A DNA stretch of 64,000 nt from Eubacterium sp. Lineage in GTDB: Bacteria; Bacillota; Clostridia; Oscillospirales; Acutalibacteraceae. Location of the stretch: assembly GCA_017463985.1 (NCBI GenBank), contig JAFUEH010000018.1, positions 24,795 to 88,794 on the forward strand, in the 5' to 3' direction. The notes below the pieces were generated by a model. That model was not told the DNA's origin. It did no database searches and saw only the letters and a list, made by a program, of their open reading frames with translations. This document shows positions 8,394 to 16,531 of the stretch, piece by piece (the first letter of the stretch is position 1; each line of letters opens with the position of its first letter). The translations under genes were made by a program, and so were the position numbers.

Positions 8394-9146
8394 TTATCCT
8401 ACTGATTGAATCGGGTTATCATAAGGCGCAGCAATAAATTCCACGTCAGGGAACATGACCTCCAGCTTATCCTGCAGCATTAAAAACGGCAGATTTTCCG
8501 TTTCATAGTGACCGGCAGCGATTACCGGCTTCCCCTCCTCCGCGGCCTCCAGCATCGGATGGTATTTCATATCACCGGTGATAAACACGTCAGCGTCCGC
8601 AAGCGCAGCGTCCAAAAATTCCTCACAAGCACCGCCGCCGACGGCAACCGTCTTGATCACCTTTTCCGTATCGGTATAGCGCAGCGCGCCGCTGTGCAGC
8701 ACATTCGCAACGTGCTCCGCCAAATCGTCAATACTCATTTCGCGTTCCAGCTCCCCAACGACCAGCAGCGGCTCACGGGTAGAGTGGCGCGTGTTTTGCA
8801 AGCCGAGAATCGTCGCTAAATTATCGTTAATGCCGCCCATCGCCAAATCAAAATTAGTATGCGCACTGATGGCCGCCACATCGCCGTGAACCAGTGTGTA
8901 AACCGCGCTGTCCTGCTTCACCGCCGTCAAGCCCTTAAAAATGACCGGATGGTGCGTCAGGAGCAGGTCTGCGCACATCTCCGCCGCAAACGCACATACG
9001 TCCTTCGTCGCGTCCAGCGCGAGCACACAGCGCCTGACCGGCTTTCTGAAATCACCGATCAGGTGACCGGAATTATCCCAGTCATCCTGTGTGCTAAACG
9101 GCGCAATGCTATTAATATAATCATAAATATTTTTAACAGTCGTCAT
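8394..9146 (-). CDS. Nif3-like dinuclear metal-centre protein (DUF34)
   Basis: A 250-residue member of the Nif3/DUF34 family, often named GTP cyclohydrolase 1 type 2 in databases. Metal-binding motifs are visible: LLTHHPVIF (about 60-68), SAHTNFDLAMGG (about 95-105) and the C-terminal GHYETE. Its physiological reaction is not settled; it probably handles a nucleotide or cofactor-like substrate in the cytoplasm. It follows trmK with a 14-bp overlap, a pairing that is very common in Firmicutes. Confidence 0.93.
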   Translation of the reverse strand: MTTVKNIYDYINSIAPFSTQDDWDNSGHLIGDFRKPVRRCVLALDATKDVCAFAAEMCADLLLTHHPVIFKGLTAVKQDSAVYTLVHGDVAAISAHTNFDLAMGGINDNLATILGLQNTRHSTREPLLVVGELEREMSIDDLAEHVANVLHSGALRYTDTEKVIKTVAVGGGACEEFLDAALADADVFITGDMKYHPMLEAAEEGKPVIAAGHYETENLPFLMLQDKLEVMFPDVEFIAAPYDNPIQSVG

Positions 9147-9774
9147 TGATTTTTTCCTCTATTGCGGCGATCACCTCGCGGTAATCAAAACCGCCTTTCT
9201 GTTTTTTTCGCAGGTAGCGGAGCAGGTGCTCAAAATAGGCGCGGTCGCTGAAATCGTTGATATTGCCCAAAAAGCAGCGCACATCGTCCGCCTCTGTGTA
9301 ATGGCCGGTATAAGCAGCGTCCAACACGCTGTAATGGTGGCCTGCGTCCTCCAAAATAAGATCATGCGCGATCTCAAACCCGTTTTCGTATAACCAGCGG
9401 CGTGCCAGCTCCGGATGCGTCATCGGATTGAGCACCAGGTGCTTTCCGCGCAGGTCACCAGCAGCCGACAGGATGCTCGCGATCAGCTCGCCGCCCATTC
9501 CGGCAAGCAGCAGATCGTCCACCGCGTCTAAATCCAGCTTTTCGGTTCCGTCCGACAGGACGCACGTAATCTGCGCCTCATAGCCGCATTGCGCCACCAG
9601 CGAGCGGCAAGCGGAGAGCGGTCTTTCGTTAATATCTGACGCGATCGCAGCGGTGATACGGCCGCTTTGCACCAAATATACCGGTATATAGCCATGATCG
9701 CAGCCAATGTCCGCTAACCGACAGCCGGGCGTGACAAGCGCGGCGCACGCCTGTAATCGTTTTGATAATTTCAT
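9133..9774 (-). CDS. trmK: tRNA (adenine(22)-N(1))-methyltransferase TrmK
   Basis: A class I SAM methyltransferase. Motif I is ADIGCDHGYIPV (about residues 20-31), followed by ASDINERPLSACR and LLAGMGGELI. It methylates A22 in the D-arm of tRNAs. I use ATG 9774 (MKLSKRLQAC) because this matches the family N-terminus; an upstream in-frame GTG at 9786 has a poorly spaced Shine-Dalgarno box. First gene of the trmK-nif3-rqcH-ispD-ispF operon, with a near-consensus promoter 30 bp upstream. Confidence 0.93.
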   Translation of the reverse strand: MKLSKRLQACAALVTPGCRLADIGCDHGYIPVYLVQSGRITAAIASDINERPLSACRSLVAQCGYEAQITCVLSDGTEKLDLDAVDDLLLAGMGGELIASILSAAGDLRGKHLVLNPMTHPELARRWLYENGFEIAHDLILEDAGHHYSVLDAAYTGHYTEADDVRCFLGNINDFSDRAYFEHLLRYLRKKQKGGFDYREVIAAIEEKINDDC

Positions 9775-9807
9775 TTTCCATACCACAGTCCTGATTATTG
9801 TATCCTT

Positions 9808-9859
9808 ATTATACTATATTCATAAAGGGTTTGCAAGTTATAGCTGAATGTGCTATAAT
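9808..9859. promoter_or_regulatory. Divergent promoters sharing one palindromic -35 box
   Basis: TTGCAA at 9831-9836 is its own reverse complement. On the minus strand it is followed after exactly 17 bp by TATAAT (9808-9813), driving trmK. On the plus strand it is followed after exactly 17 bp by TATAAT (9854-9859), driving the structured leader and DUF4364 gene. Two polymerases cannot occupy both at once. Confidence 0.8.
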
Positions 9860-9888
9860 TAGCCTCGTCGGGTTCAAGTCCCATACAG

Positions 9889-10218
9889 TTAGCCGAGGCA
9901 TTCCAAATCCGAACCGCCTAAAACGCAGTATTTAAGCGAACTTTGGCATTTTCGTTCTTGCTTTACGCCAGTAAAGCTGCGCCCTCAAATACCAAAATTC
10001 ATCTTAACTCCAAGCGTTTTAGGTGCTGCGCAGTTTAAAATGAGCAGATTTGGTTTAGGTCAAGGCAAAAAACGCAGGAATACTTTTTGTATTCCGTAAG
10101 TGACATTCCAAATTTATAATTTGGTTAATGGAACTTATACACAGTAAGTATTTTTAACACAGAGTTAAGCCGAATCTGCCATTTTAAACCGTGTTTGGAT
10201 TTGGAATGTCTCGGCTAA
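9889..10218 (+). repeat. 330-bp foldback element with 26-bp terminal inverted repeats (MITE-like or structured leader RNA)
   Basis: The ends 9889-9914 and 10193-10218 are inverted repeats matching at 24 of 26 positions. Inside are two large arms. One pairs 9917-9926 with 10014-10023 and contains the hairpin 9961-9976. The other pairs 10033-10050 with 10173-10189 (one bulged A) and contains hairpins at 10077-10095 and 10108-10124. There is no coding potential. It fills the stretch between the plus-strand promoter at 9831-9859 and the DUF4364 start codon, so it would be transcribed as a 5' leader. It could be a non-autonomous transposable element or a regulatory RNA. Confidence 0.65.
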
Positions 10219-10239
10219 GCAAGAAAAGGAAGTGACCTT

Positions 10240-10863
10240 ATGGATAACGATAAAATAGAAAAGCTGGAAAAAAAGCTGGAGGAAAACAGCGCGATCCAGT
10301 CTAATCCGCGTTTGCAGTTTGACGCCTTCATGGCCGGCGTAAAGGACGGCGGTCTGCGCACCGTCAGTACCGTTCACTTAATGGTTTGCTATATCGTTTC
10401 GACGCTGAGCGGCCAGGTCACGGCGGATGTCATTGTACAAGCCATGGCGGAGGGTCAGATCGCCAATCATTTTGAGGTGACGAACGCGCTGTCACGGTTG
10501 CAGGCCAGCGGCGTGATCACAGAGGCGCCGGACGGCGGACTCAGCATCAATGAAAACGTGAACGCCGATATTGAGCTGGTGGAGATCGACTTGCCGTATA
10601 CCCTGCGGAAAACAGCAATCCACCTCTGTCAAAAGATCATCGCCAAGGAAACCTACCGCCGTGAGAACAAGGTGGAGATCCTGAAAAACGAAACGAATTT
10701 TACTGTTGTGATGCACATCAACGGTCCGCAGTCAGATCTGATGACGCTGTCTGTTCTGGCGCCGACCATGCAGCAGGCGGAAATGATCAAGGAAAAGTTC
10801 ATTACCGATCCGGTCAAGATTTACGAAAGCGTGATCAACAGTATTTTCAGCAACGAAGAATAA
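10240..10863 (+). CDS. DUF4364 family protein
   Basis: A 207-residue soluble protein of the DUF4364 family, common in Clostridia. The middle part (about residues 45-110: LMVCYIVSTL...VTNALSRLQASGVITEAPDGGLSINEN) looks like a winged helix, and the rest is alpha/beta. A role as a DNA-binding regulator is an inference. ATG 10240 follows AAGGAAG at good spacing. The gene is preceded by the 330-bp foldback element and followed by a strong intrinsic terminator, so it is a single-gene transcript. Confidence 0.85.
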   Translation: MDNDKIEKLEKKLEENSAIQSNPRLQFDAFMAGVKDGGLRTVSTVHLMVCYIVSTLSGQVTADVIVQAMAEGQIANHFEVTNALSRLQASGVITEAPDGGLSINENVNADIELVEIDLPYTLRKTAIHLCQKIIAKETYRRENKVEILKNETNFTVVMHINGPQSDLMTLSVLAPTMQQAEMIKEKFITDPVKIYESVINSIFSNEE

Positions 10864-10871
10864 GAAAACGA

Positions 10872-10913
10872 CCCTCTCACCGGCGTTCGCGCCGACACGT
10901 GAGAGGGCTTTTT
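10872..10913 (+). terminator. Intrinsic terminator after DUF4364 gene
   Basis: CCCTCTCAC (10872-10880) pairs with GTGAGAGGG (10899-10907), with an inner CGGCG-TTCG-CGCCG hairpin, and is followed by C and five T. Confidence 0.9.
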
Positions 10914-10920
10914 GCATATA

Positions 10921-10954
10921 AAAAGCCCCGAGCGGCGTACCCGCCCGGGGTTTT
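10921..10954. terminator. Bidirectional terminator
   Basis: AAAAGCCCCG...CGGGGTTTT: a GC-rich stem (10925-10950) flanked by four A and four T. It closes the transcript of the minus-strand secreted-protein pair and backs up the terminator of the DUF4364 gene. Confidence 0.85.
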
Positions 10955-10958
10955 GCTT

Positions 10959-11189
10959 TTAATAGATGGATTCTACATCCTGTGCGTCAAGCACCTCGGC
11001 ATTCTGGTCAAGATAATACTTCACTTCACCGGAATAGCTATCGATCACGATAGCATCTGCCTCGCCCACAGCGTCGAGGTCAGGACCATCGTTACCGCCA
11101 TCACCGATACCGGCTGAGGCTGTGACAACATCCGTTATCGTAAATACTTCAAACTCTGCTTCAGGAGCATCATAATATTTCTTTATCAT
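10959..11189 (-). CDS. Small acidic protein of unknown function
   Basis: A 76-residue, strongly acidic protein without signal peptide or membrane segment. It opens MIKKYYDAPEAEFEVFTITD and has a glycine/aspartate-rich middle (GIGDGGNDGPDLDAVGEADA). It is 21 bp downstream of the 1673-residue secreted protein gene, has a good GGAGG box, and the shared transcript ends in the bidirectional terminator at 10921-10954. I do not recognise the family. Similar short acidic ORFs are frequent beside large surface-protein genes in gut Clostridia. Confidence 0.7.
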   Translation of the reverse strand: MIKKYYDAPEAEFEVFTITDVVTASAGIGDGGNDGPDLDAVGEADAIVIDSYSGEVKYYLDQNAEVLDAQDVESIY

Positions 11190-11210
11190 ATCAAAAATCC
11201 TCCTTTACAG

Positions 11211-14200
11211 TTAACCCTGGTATACGCCGTTATCGTTGTCTACTGAATTGACAACATCACCGTAGATGATTGCCTCAATCTCAGTTGTATCCGTTGAGCC
11301 GTCATCACGTGAATTAATAAACTGATACTTATACTTCACATAGGATCTTGCGTATACGGTCTTGGTTGAGCTTGCCGTGATATAGAAGTAAGAATCAAGC
11401 AGTCTCTTATCCGCCTTGTAGGTATAAACACCGGCAGTGCCTTCCTTAAACGCATCGCGGTCAGCGGCAATGGTAGCGTTGGTAGTAAACACCGTACCCG
11501 CCTCAACAAATTCCGCTGCCTGGCTGCTGTCGCCCTCGATCTGCTCAATATTGGTGAAGTAGGTATGAGCGGCGTACTTGCTCCTGCCGTCAGCTTCGCT
11601 CATCTTTTCCATAATGGTGTAAACGAACGGCATCTTTGTCTTACGACGTTCGATTGCAAAGCGGAAGTAGTCCATATCGTCGTAATCGGTTGTGCTCTTT
11701 GGTGTCATGTCGAGCTCTTCCTGACCGTTTTCCGTAGTAATATAGAACGTTTCAAGATTGAAGGTGTCCGCCGTCATCTCCGGACTGGTTAAATCGTACA
11801 GCTCCATATCGCATACAGCAAAGTAGTCAAAGCTCTTTGTGTAGCTAATCGGGAGATAATCAAATACTTGATCTTCGCCAGCGTTGTTCTTCATAACAAT
11901 CGCTACGAAATCGCTGCCTGCATCGGAGGTTACCTTAACCTTTTCGTCGTACTGAATACCCTCTTTAATCACTACGCCGTTATATTTGAGTGTAAAGGTC
12001 TTATCCTTATTTGTCAGCTCGTACTTAATCGGAATTTCAACAACGCCCTTATCGTTAACGAAATCACCCAGCGTTTTCTTTTCGTCAGTAACGGCAATAT
12101 CAAAGCCCTTAACTGTGTAGTTCGGAATCTTGAAGAGATCGTCGCTGATATCAAAGCTTCTGTCGCCAACGGTTAAGGTTCCGTTTGCCTCATCTACCGC
12201 AATTTCGGTAGTCTTATCGGCAACAAACGTATACGCCGATTTTCCGTACTGATTTTCAATCATGACAGCCACATCGTTTTCTGATGTTGCCTCAGGCGCT
12301 ACATACGCCTTAACCTTCACAGGACTTTGAACCGCAAGATCAAAGGCGCTTGTTGTCGCCTGACCTGTTACAGTGCCGTCCTTTACGAGCTTCGTGTTGC
12401 AGTCGCTGTAGACGCCGTCACGGTTATTATCGGTCCAGATCTCCCACTTGTAAATCTTACCCTTGTAGGCATCAGGAACGTTGAAGGTCAGCGTAGAACC
12501 GTAAAGCACTTCCTTAGCTTCGCCGGTGTTCTCGTCAAACTTAAAGACATCTGCCGGTAACAGACCTTGCTCATAAATGTCGTTAACGTCAAGGTCAATC
12601 AGCTCTGTTACGCCGTCGCCGTCGATAACAAACAGCTCGATAGGATAGGTAACCGAATACTTCACGTCATTAGCATTTGTAATCGCAGTAAGCAGCTCCG
12701 TAATACCTTGGTCAACCATCTCCTGCGGTGTTTCGCCGGGATCACCGATGCCGCCGTTAATAACCGTATCGAACTTCGCCTTACCGGTTTCAATCACTAA
12801 GTCGTTGGCGTAACGCTCAAAGTCGATCGTCGTGTAAGCAAACTGCAGCGCGTCATATACGCCCATGTCGGCGGTGTTATCCTCAAAGTCCTCGTCGTGT
12901 TCCTCTTCCCAATCCTCAGGATAGAGCCATTTATGAGAATTATCCGCGTTACAGATGAATACACCGGTATCCCAAGCCTGACGGTCAGACTTATCGCCTG
13001 CTCTGTGGTCAAACTTAACGGTGTGTCTGGTTCGTTTTTCAGCATTAGCTAAGCCCTTGAAGGCTGCATCAATTGCTTGTGCGGCATCTTCGATGGAGTT
13101 AACGGTAACCGTATGCTCCTCGCCGTCATCGTCAAGATAAGTGTAGGTAATGGTCTGATCAACATAACCCTCGTGACCGACAACCGTGTCGCCGTCCTTG
13201 ATCGGGTTAGCAATATTGCTCATTGCCGTCCGACCTGCCTCTACAGCAGCCTCATAAATGTTCCAGTAAACACCGGACTGGCAGGTACCAACTGCTTCCC
13301 ATTCCTCAGAAGATTTTTCTTCAAGCTGCTCTTTAAGATCTTTATAGTCGCCGTCTGTGCCGTTTCTGTCGTCAGCAAGCTCTTCCAGCGCGTTTTCGGG
13401 AGTCAAGGTAACAACATTACCGTCTTCATCCTCGTAGGTATAACCGCCGTCATCCGTCTTAAGGTGCTGCAACGCTTCGTCTGTATCGGAATCGAGCAGC
13501 GCCCAAATATCATAAGCGCATTGCTCAGTAGAGGCTACGTAACCATCGGCGATCGCTGTTGCACCGGAAACACCAAGATCATCAAGGCGGTACTTATCAG
13601 AGGCTTGGTACTTATCGTTATCGAACTCATATCTCGCGCTATTGTTCGGGGAGCAAGCGGTCAGCTTATCCATATCCTCAAAGTAACCCTCGAGACCGCC
13701 CTCGGTAAATTTGCTGATATCAAGAGGAGCGTCCGTCAATAAACTGTCCGCAGCATGTACTCTGTCAAGTACCGGTTTATAATTGATTACATACAACGCA
13801 AGATTAGATAATGTTCCGCTCGCATACGTCTGATAGCCGCCTACTCCAAAAATTCCACGGGAATAATCATCTTGACTGGTAGCGGCATAAACACTGCTTC
13901 CTGCACGAGTTCCTCTCATTGTTGTATTGATAGTAGTATATTTGTAATAATACTTTTGCCATCCAGTGTTAAAGGTCTTAGAAGAATCGGTATACGGATT
14001 CTTAATCCGCATTACGTTTGCATAGAACTGTTCGGGGTCATCGCTGTTACCCTGATGGTCATTTCTTACAGCAGATACTAAACCCGAGGTAAATGTTGCC
14101 TGATTACGGAAAGCATCTTTTGTTTCAGCAATACTGTCAGCATTGAGTAATTCGTTAAGAGAGGCAACCTCAATATAGGTTCTTGTAGGTGTAACTGTGC

Positions 14201-16232
14201 CATTCTTTACTGCATCTTTCAGACCTTCTGAAACCTTTGTATTAACATCAAATACATAGCGACTGGTTTCATCGGCATTTTCCTCAACATATTCATCTTC
14301 GTCGCCTGGCGTATATGTTCTTGTTTTCCAGTTATACAGGAACGGCAGATCTGCAGTGTTGGAAACATAACCGAAAAGGGAACGTATATCATCACCCAGT
14401 AGAGCCACGCCACCCTCGGAATCAAAGCCGACTAATACAGGAACCGTAAACGGATTGGTATCTGTACCATTTGTACCATCATACACTGCAACTGCTTTAG
14501 GTACATAAAAATATGTAGTTGCATAGTCACTGTTAATTCTTAAAACAGTACCGTTACCTGTATCGCCCTCAGTTTCACCGCCCCATGCACGCATACGGGT
14601 CGGCGTATGACCGGCATAAACGAGATTATTAAAGGTCTCTTTGTAAGCTTCTGTCTTGACCGAACCGGCGTTATCGCCATCGAACGCCTCCGGCGCAACG
14701 TAAGTATAAGAATTTTCTGTACCGACTTCGTTCATGTTTTTGATTGCCATATCAAATTCATAAACGACCTCAGATATCGACGGGTCAAAGTTATTGTCCA
14801 AACGTCTGCCGTACTTCAACGCATCTCTGTACTGCACCGCCGTCATATACAGCTGATAAGCATCCAGCATATTCGTATAGACAACTTGATTGCCCATCAT
14901 ATCCACATATCTGTCGATAACGTTATCCAGCGTCTGCACAACTGCGTCAACGTCATCGAGCGTTGCGGTGGAGAGTGCTATTACAATCGAGTCAATCTCG
15001 TCACCGCACTTAACGGCGGCTTCTTCCATACCGGCGGCATAATCGTAGCTGTTCGGGTCAAAATCCGTCGCCTTTTGAATCGCAAAGAAGATGGATTCCA
15101 GTGCACCGTCTTTGATATAATCGGTATTGGCAAAATTGCTAGCATTGTTATTTAACAGTGCTACCAAATTATCTTTAATCAGCTTATAGTTAATAACATG
15201 AACCTTGGTGGCTGTATAGTCGCAAGGCTCCATAGCACGATAACCCTTAACGCTCCAGCTGTTGGTTACTTTCCAAACATAAGAACCTTCACCCATGAAC
15301 CTAACAGCGTCCACAGAGGAATAACCTGTCAAAGGCTCGTTTGCGCCAGCCAATGAGTATACTAAGCTGTTTCTGAACGCCATCATGCTCGAGGTGCTTT
15401 CGCTTGCCCAACGATATCTGCCGGCGTTGTACTCATCCAGCGCAACATACGGTCTGACAGCCGGACGATAGCTGACAGGATAATCCAAATATGAGCCATC
15501 CTTGGTATCCAAGTCCGGCCATGCAGGCGAATTAAACCGAGTCGATGACGTAGCATAACCGCCTTCTGTTGTACCGTTCCAATCTTTCGTTAACTCAAAA
15601 TAGTTAGAGCTAAGATAGATATTCTGCGGCATCAGTGTAGCATTGCTGCCATTACCGTGCATACCGACGATAACCGGAATCTTTGGGTCTGTTTCACCGT
15701 CATAGAAGATAACCGTATTCGGATAATAGAAATAATAAAAGTTTTCGTATTCCCAGTTAATACCGAGCGCACCGGTGGTACCGTACTGGTAAGTAGCGCC
15801 ATTCGTTGAGTCATACTTTGCATTCGTCTCACCGTCAGAATACAAAATATTCGCATAATCGTCCGTCGTCGGCTGTGACGTACCGGTGCCGATCTTTACA
15901 GCAGCGTTAGCCGTCGGTTCCTCAAATTCCTCCATCGCAGCGATGGCACCCTCTAAGTACTCGCGCGCTTCGTTCATTTCCGCTGCAGTACCGTCCTTAC
16001 GGATTTCAGCCGCAACGAGGTACGCTTCGTACGCGTCGTACATATTGGTTTTCAGCGCGCTGTAGCCTTCGGTAGCAAGCGGAACGATATAGTCCGTTTC
16101 AAAGCTATCTAAGGCATTCTGCAAATCACTTTCAGCGTCTGCAAAGGCAGTGATCCCCACGATTGGCAGCGTGGTGAGCACGAGCAGCGCCGCCAAAAGG
16201 ACGGACAGCAATCTTTTACTCATCTTTTTCAT
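11211..16232 (-). CDS. Very large secreted protein of unknown function with internal duplication
   Basis: 1673 residues. A clear signal peptide (MKKMSKRLLSVLLAALLVLT..., cleavage after about residue 31, AFA-DA) is followed by a helical FIVAR-like stretch. There is no C-terminal anchor (LPXTG, SLH, wall repeats or membrane helix). Two modules recur: YYPNTVIFYDG near residue 171 and YVPKAVAVYDG near 577, then HVINYKLIKDN near 347 and YVINYKPVLDR near 816. The protein is thus partly a tandem duplication of about 400-470 residues. The C-terminal third is beta-rich and acidic. No catalytic motif is recognised; an adhesin or polymer-binding role is a guess. Confidence 0.85.
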   Translation of the reverse strand: MKKMSKRLLSVLLAALLVLTTLPIVGITAFADAESDLQNALDSFETDYIVPLATEGYSALKTNMYDAYEAYLVAAEIRKDGTAAEMNEAREYLEGAIAAMEEFEEPTANAAVKIGTGTSQPTTDDYANILYSDGETNAKYDSTNGATYQYGTTGALGINWEYENFYYFYYPNTVIFYDGETDPKIPVIVGMHGNGSNATLMPQNIYLSSNYFELTKDWNGTTEGGYATSSTRFNSPAWPDLDTKDGSYLDYPVSYRPAVRPYVALDEYNAGRYRWASESTSSMMAFRNSLVYSLAGANEPLTGYSSVDAVRFMGEGSYVWKVTNSWSVKGYRAMEPCDYTATKVHVINYKLIKDNLVALLNNNASNFANTDYIKDGALESIFFAIQKATDFDPNSYDYAAGMEEAAVKCGDEIDSIVIALSTATLDDVDAVVQTLDNVIDRYVDMMGNQVVYTNMLDAYQLYMTAVQYRDALKYGRRLDNNFDPSISEVVYEFDMAIKNMNEVGTENSYTYVAPEAFDGDNAGSVKTEAYKETFNNLVYAGHTPTRMRAWGGETEGDTGNGTVLRINSDYATTYFYVPKAVAVYDGTNGTDTNPFTVPVLVGFDSEGGVALLGDDIRSLFGYVSNTADLPFLYNWKTRTYTPGDEDEYVEENADETSRYVFDVNTKVSEGLKDAVKNGTVTPTRTYIEVASLNELLNADSIAETKDAFRNQATFTSGLVSAVRNDHQGNSDDPEQFYANVMRIKNPYTDSSKTFNTGWQKYYYKYTTINTTMRGTRAGSSVYAATSQDDYSRGIFGVGGYQTYASGTLSNLALYVINYKPVLDRVHAADSLLTDAPLDISKFTEGGLEGYFEDMDKLTACSPNNSARYEFDNDKYQASDKYRLDDLGVSGATAIADGYVASTEQCAYDIWALLDSDTDEALQHLKTDDGGYTYEDEDGNVVTLTPENALEELADDRNGTDGDYKDLKEQLEEKSSEEWEAVGTCQSGVYWNIYEAAVEAGRTAMSNIANPIKDGDTVVGHEGYVDQTITYTYLDDDGEEHTVTVNSIEDAAQAIDAAFKGLANAEKRTRHTVKFDHRAGDKSDRQAWDTGVFICNADNSHKWLYPEDWEEEHDEDFEDNTADMGVYDALQFAYTTIDFERYANDLVIETGKAKFDTVINGGIGDPGETPQEMVDQGITELLTAITNANDVKYSVTYPIELFVIDGDGVTELIDLDVNDIYEQGLLPADVFKFDENTGEAKEVLYGSTLTFNVPDAYKGKIYKWEIWTDNNRDGVYSDCNTKLVKDGTVTGQATTSAFDLAVQSPVKVKAYVAPEATSENDVAVMIENQYGKSAYTFVADKTTEIAVDEANGTLTVGDRSFDISDDLFKIPNYTVKGFDIAVTDEKKTLGDFVNDKGVVEIPIKYELTNKDKTFTLKYNGVVIKEGIQYDEKVKVTSDAGSDFVAIVMKNNAGEDQVFDYLPISYTKSFDYFAVCDMELYDLTSPEMTADTFNLETFYITTENGQEELDMTPKSTTDYDDMDYFRFAIERRKTKMPFVYTIMEKMSEADGRSKYAAHTYFTNIEQIEGDSSQAAEFVEAGTVFTTNATIAADRDAFKEGTAGVYTYKADKRLLDSYFYITASSTKTVYARSYVKYKYQFINSRDDGSTDTTEIEAIIYGDVVNSVDNDNGVYQG

Positions 16233-16253
16233 TCAAAAACCTCCTAATTCTTC

Positions 16254-16354
16254 AGGTACCGCCTGCTGCGCTGCGCTTACTGACTACGCGCCGGACAGCC
16301 GCTGGCTCCTGTTCGGGGGAACGCCAAGACAGGGTCAACAGGCATACTTTCCCC
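16254..16354 (-). ncRNA. Structured 5' leader of the 1673-residue secreted protein gene (unidentified, riboswitch-like)
   Basis: The leader between promoter and start codon is far more GC-rich than its flanks and folds well. GTA-GCCTG (16339-16347) can pair with CAGGC-GTAC (16255-16265) as a closing stem. Inside are the hairpin GTTC-CCCC-GAAC, AGCC-AGC-GGCT and a GCGC stem. The CCCC loop can pair with GGGG at the 5' end (16351-16354), suggesting a pseudoknot. It ends 7-8 nt before the AGGAGG box of the gene. I do not recognise a known riboswitch class. Confidence 0.5.
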
Positions 16355-16374
16355 AATTAAAATTTTACACTATA

Positions 16375-16402
16375 AATATAGCATATTATAAGTAAATGTC
16401 AA
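16375..16402 (-). promoter_or_regulatory. Promoter of the large secreted protein gene
   Basis: TTGACA (16397-16402), 16-bp spacer, TATATT (16375-16380) on the minus strand. Transcription would start near 16368, giving a leader of about 135 nt. The rest of 16403-16531 is AT-rich with no gene. Confidence 0.75.
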
Positions 16403-16531
16403 GCGAATTTTGAACAATTTGTGAAATTTTAAAAAAAATTTATGCCAGCTTTACAGATCTGCAAAACTGACATAAAATAGACATTCTATAGCTTTTGTTG
16501 TATTAATTGTTATTTTCGGCAAAAAAGGCGG

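Noticed and set aside
9866-9890. GGGTTCAAGTCCC resembling a tRNA T-arm between the promoter and the foldback element
   Set aside because: Only three stem pairs form and no acceptor, D-arm or anticodon arm surrounds it; probably chance, at best a tRNA fragment.
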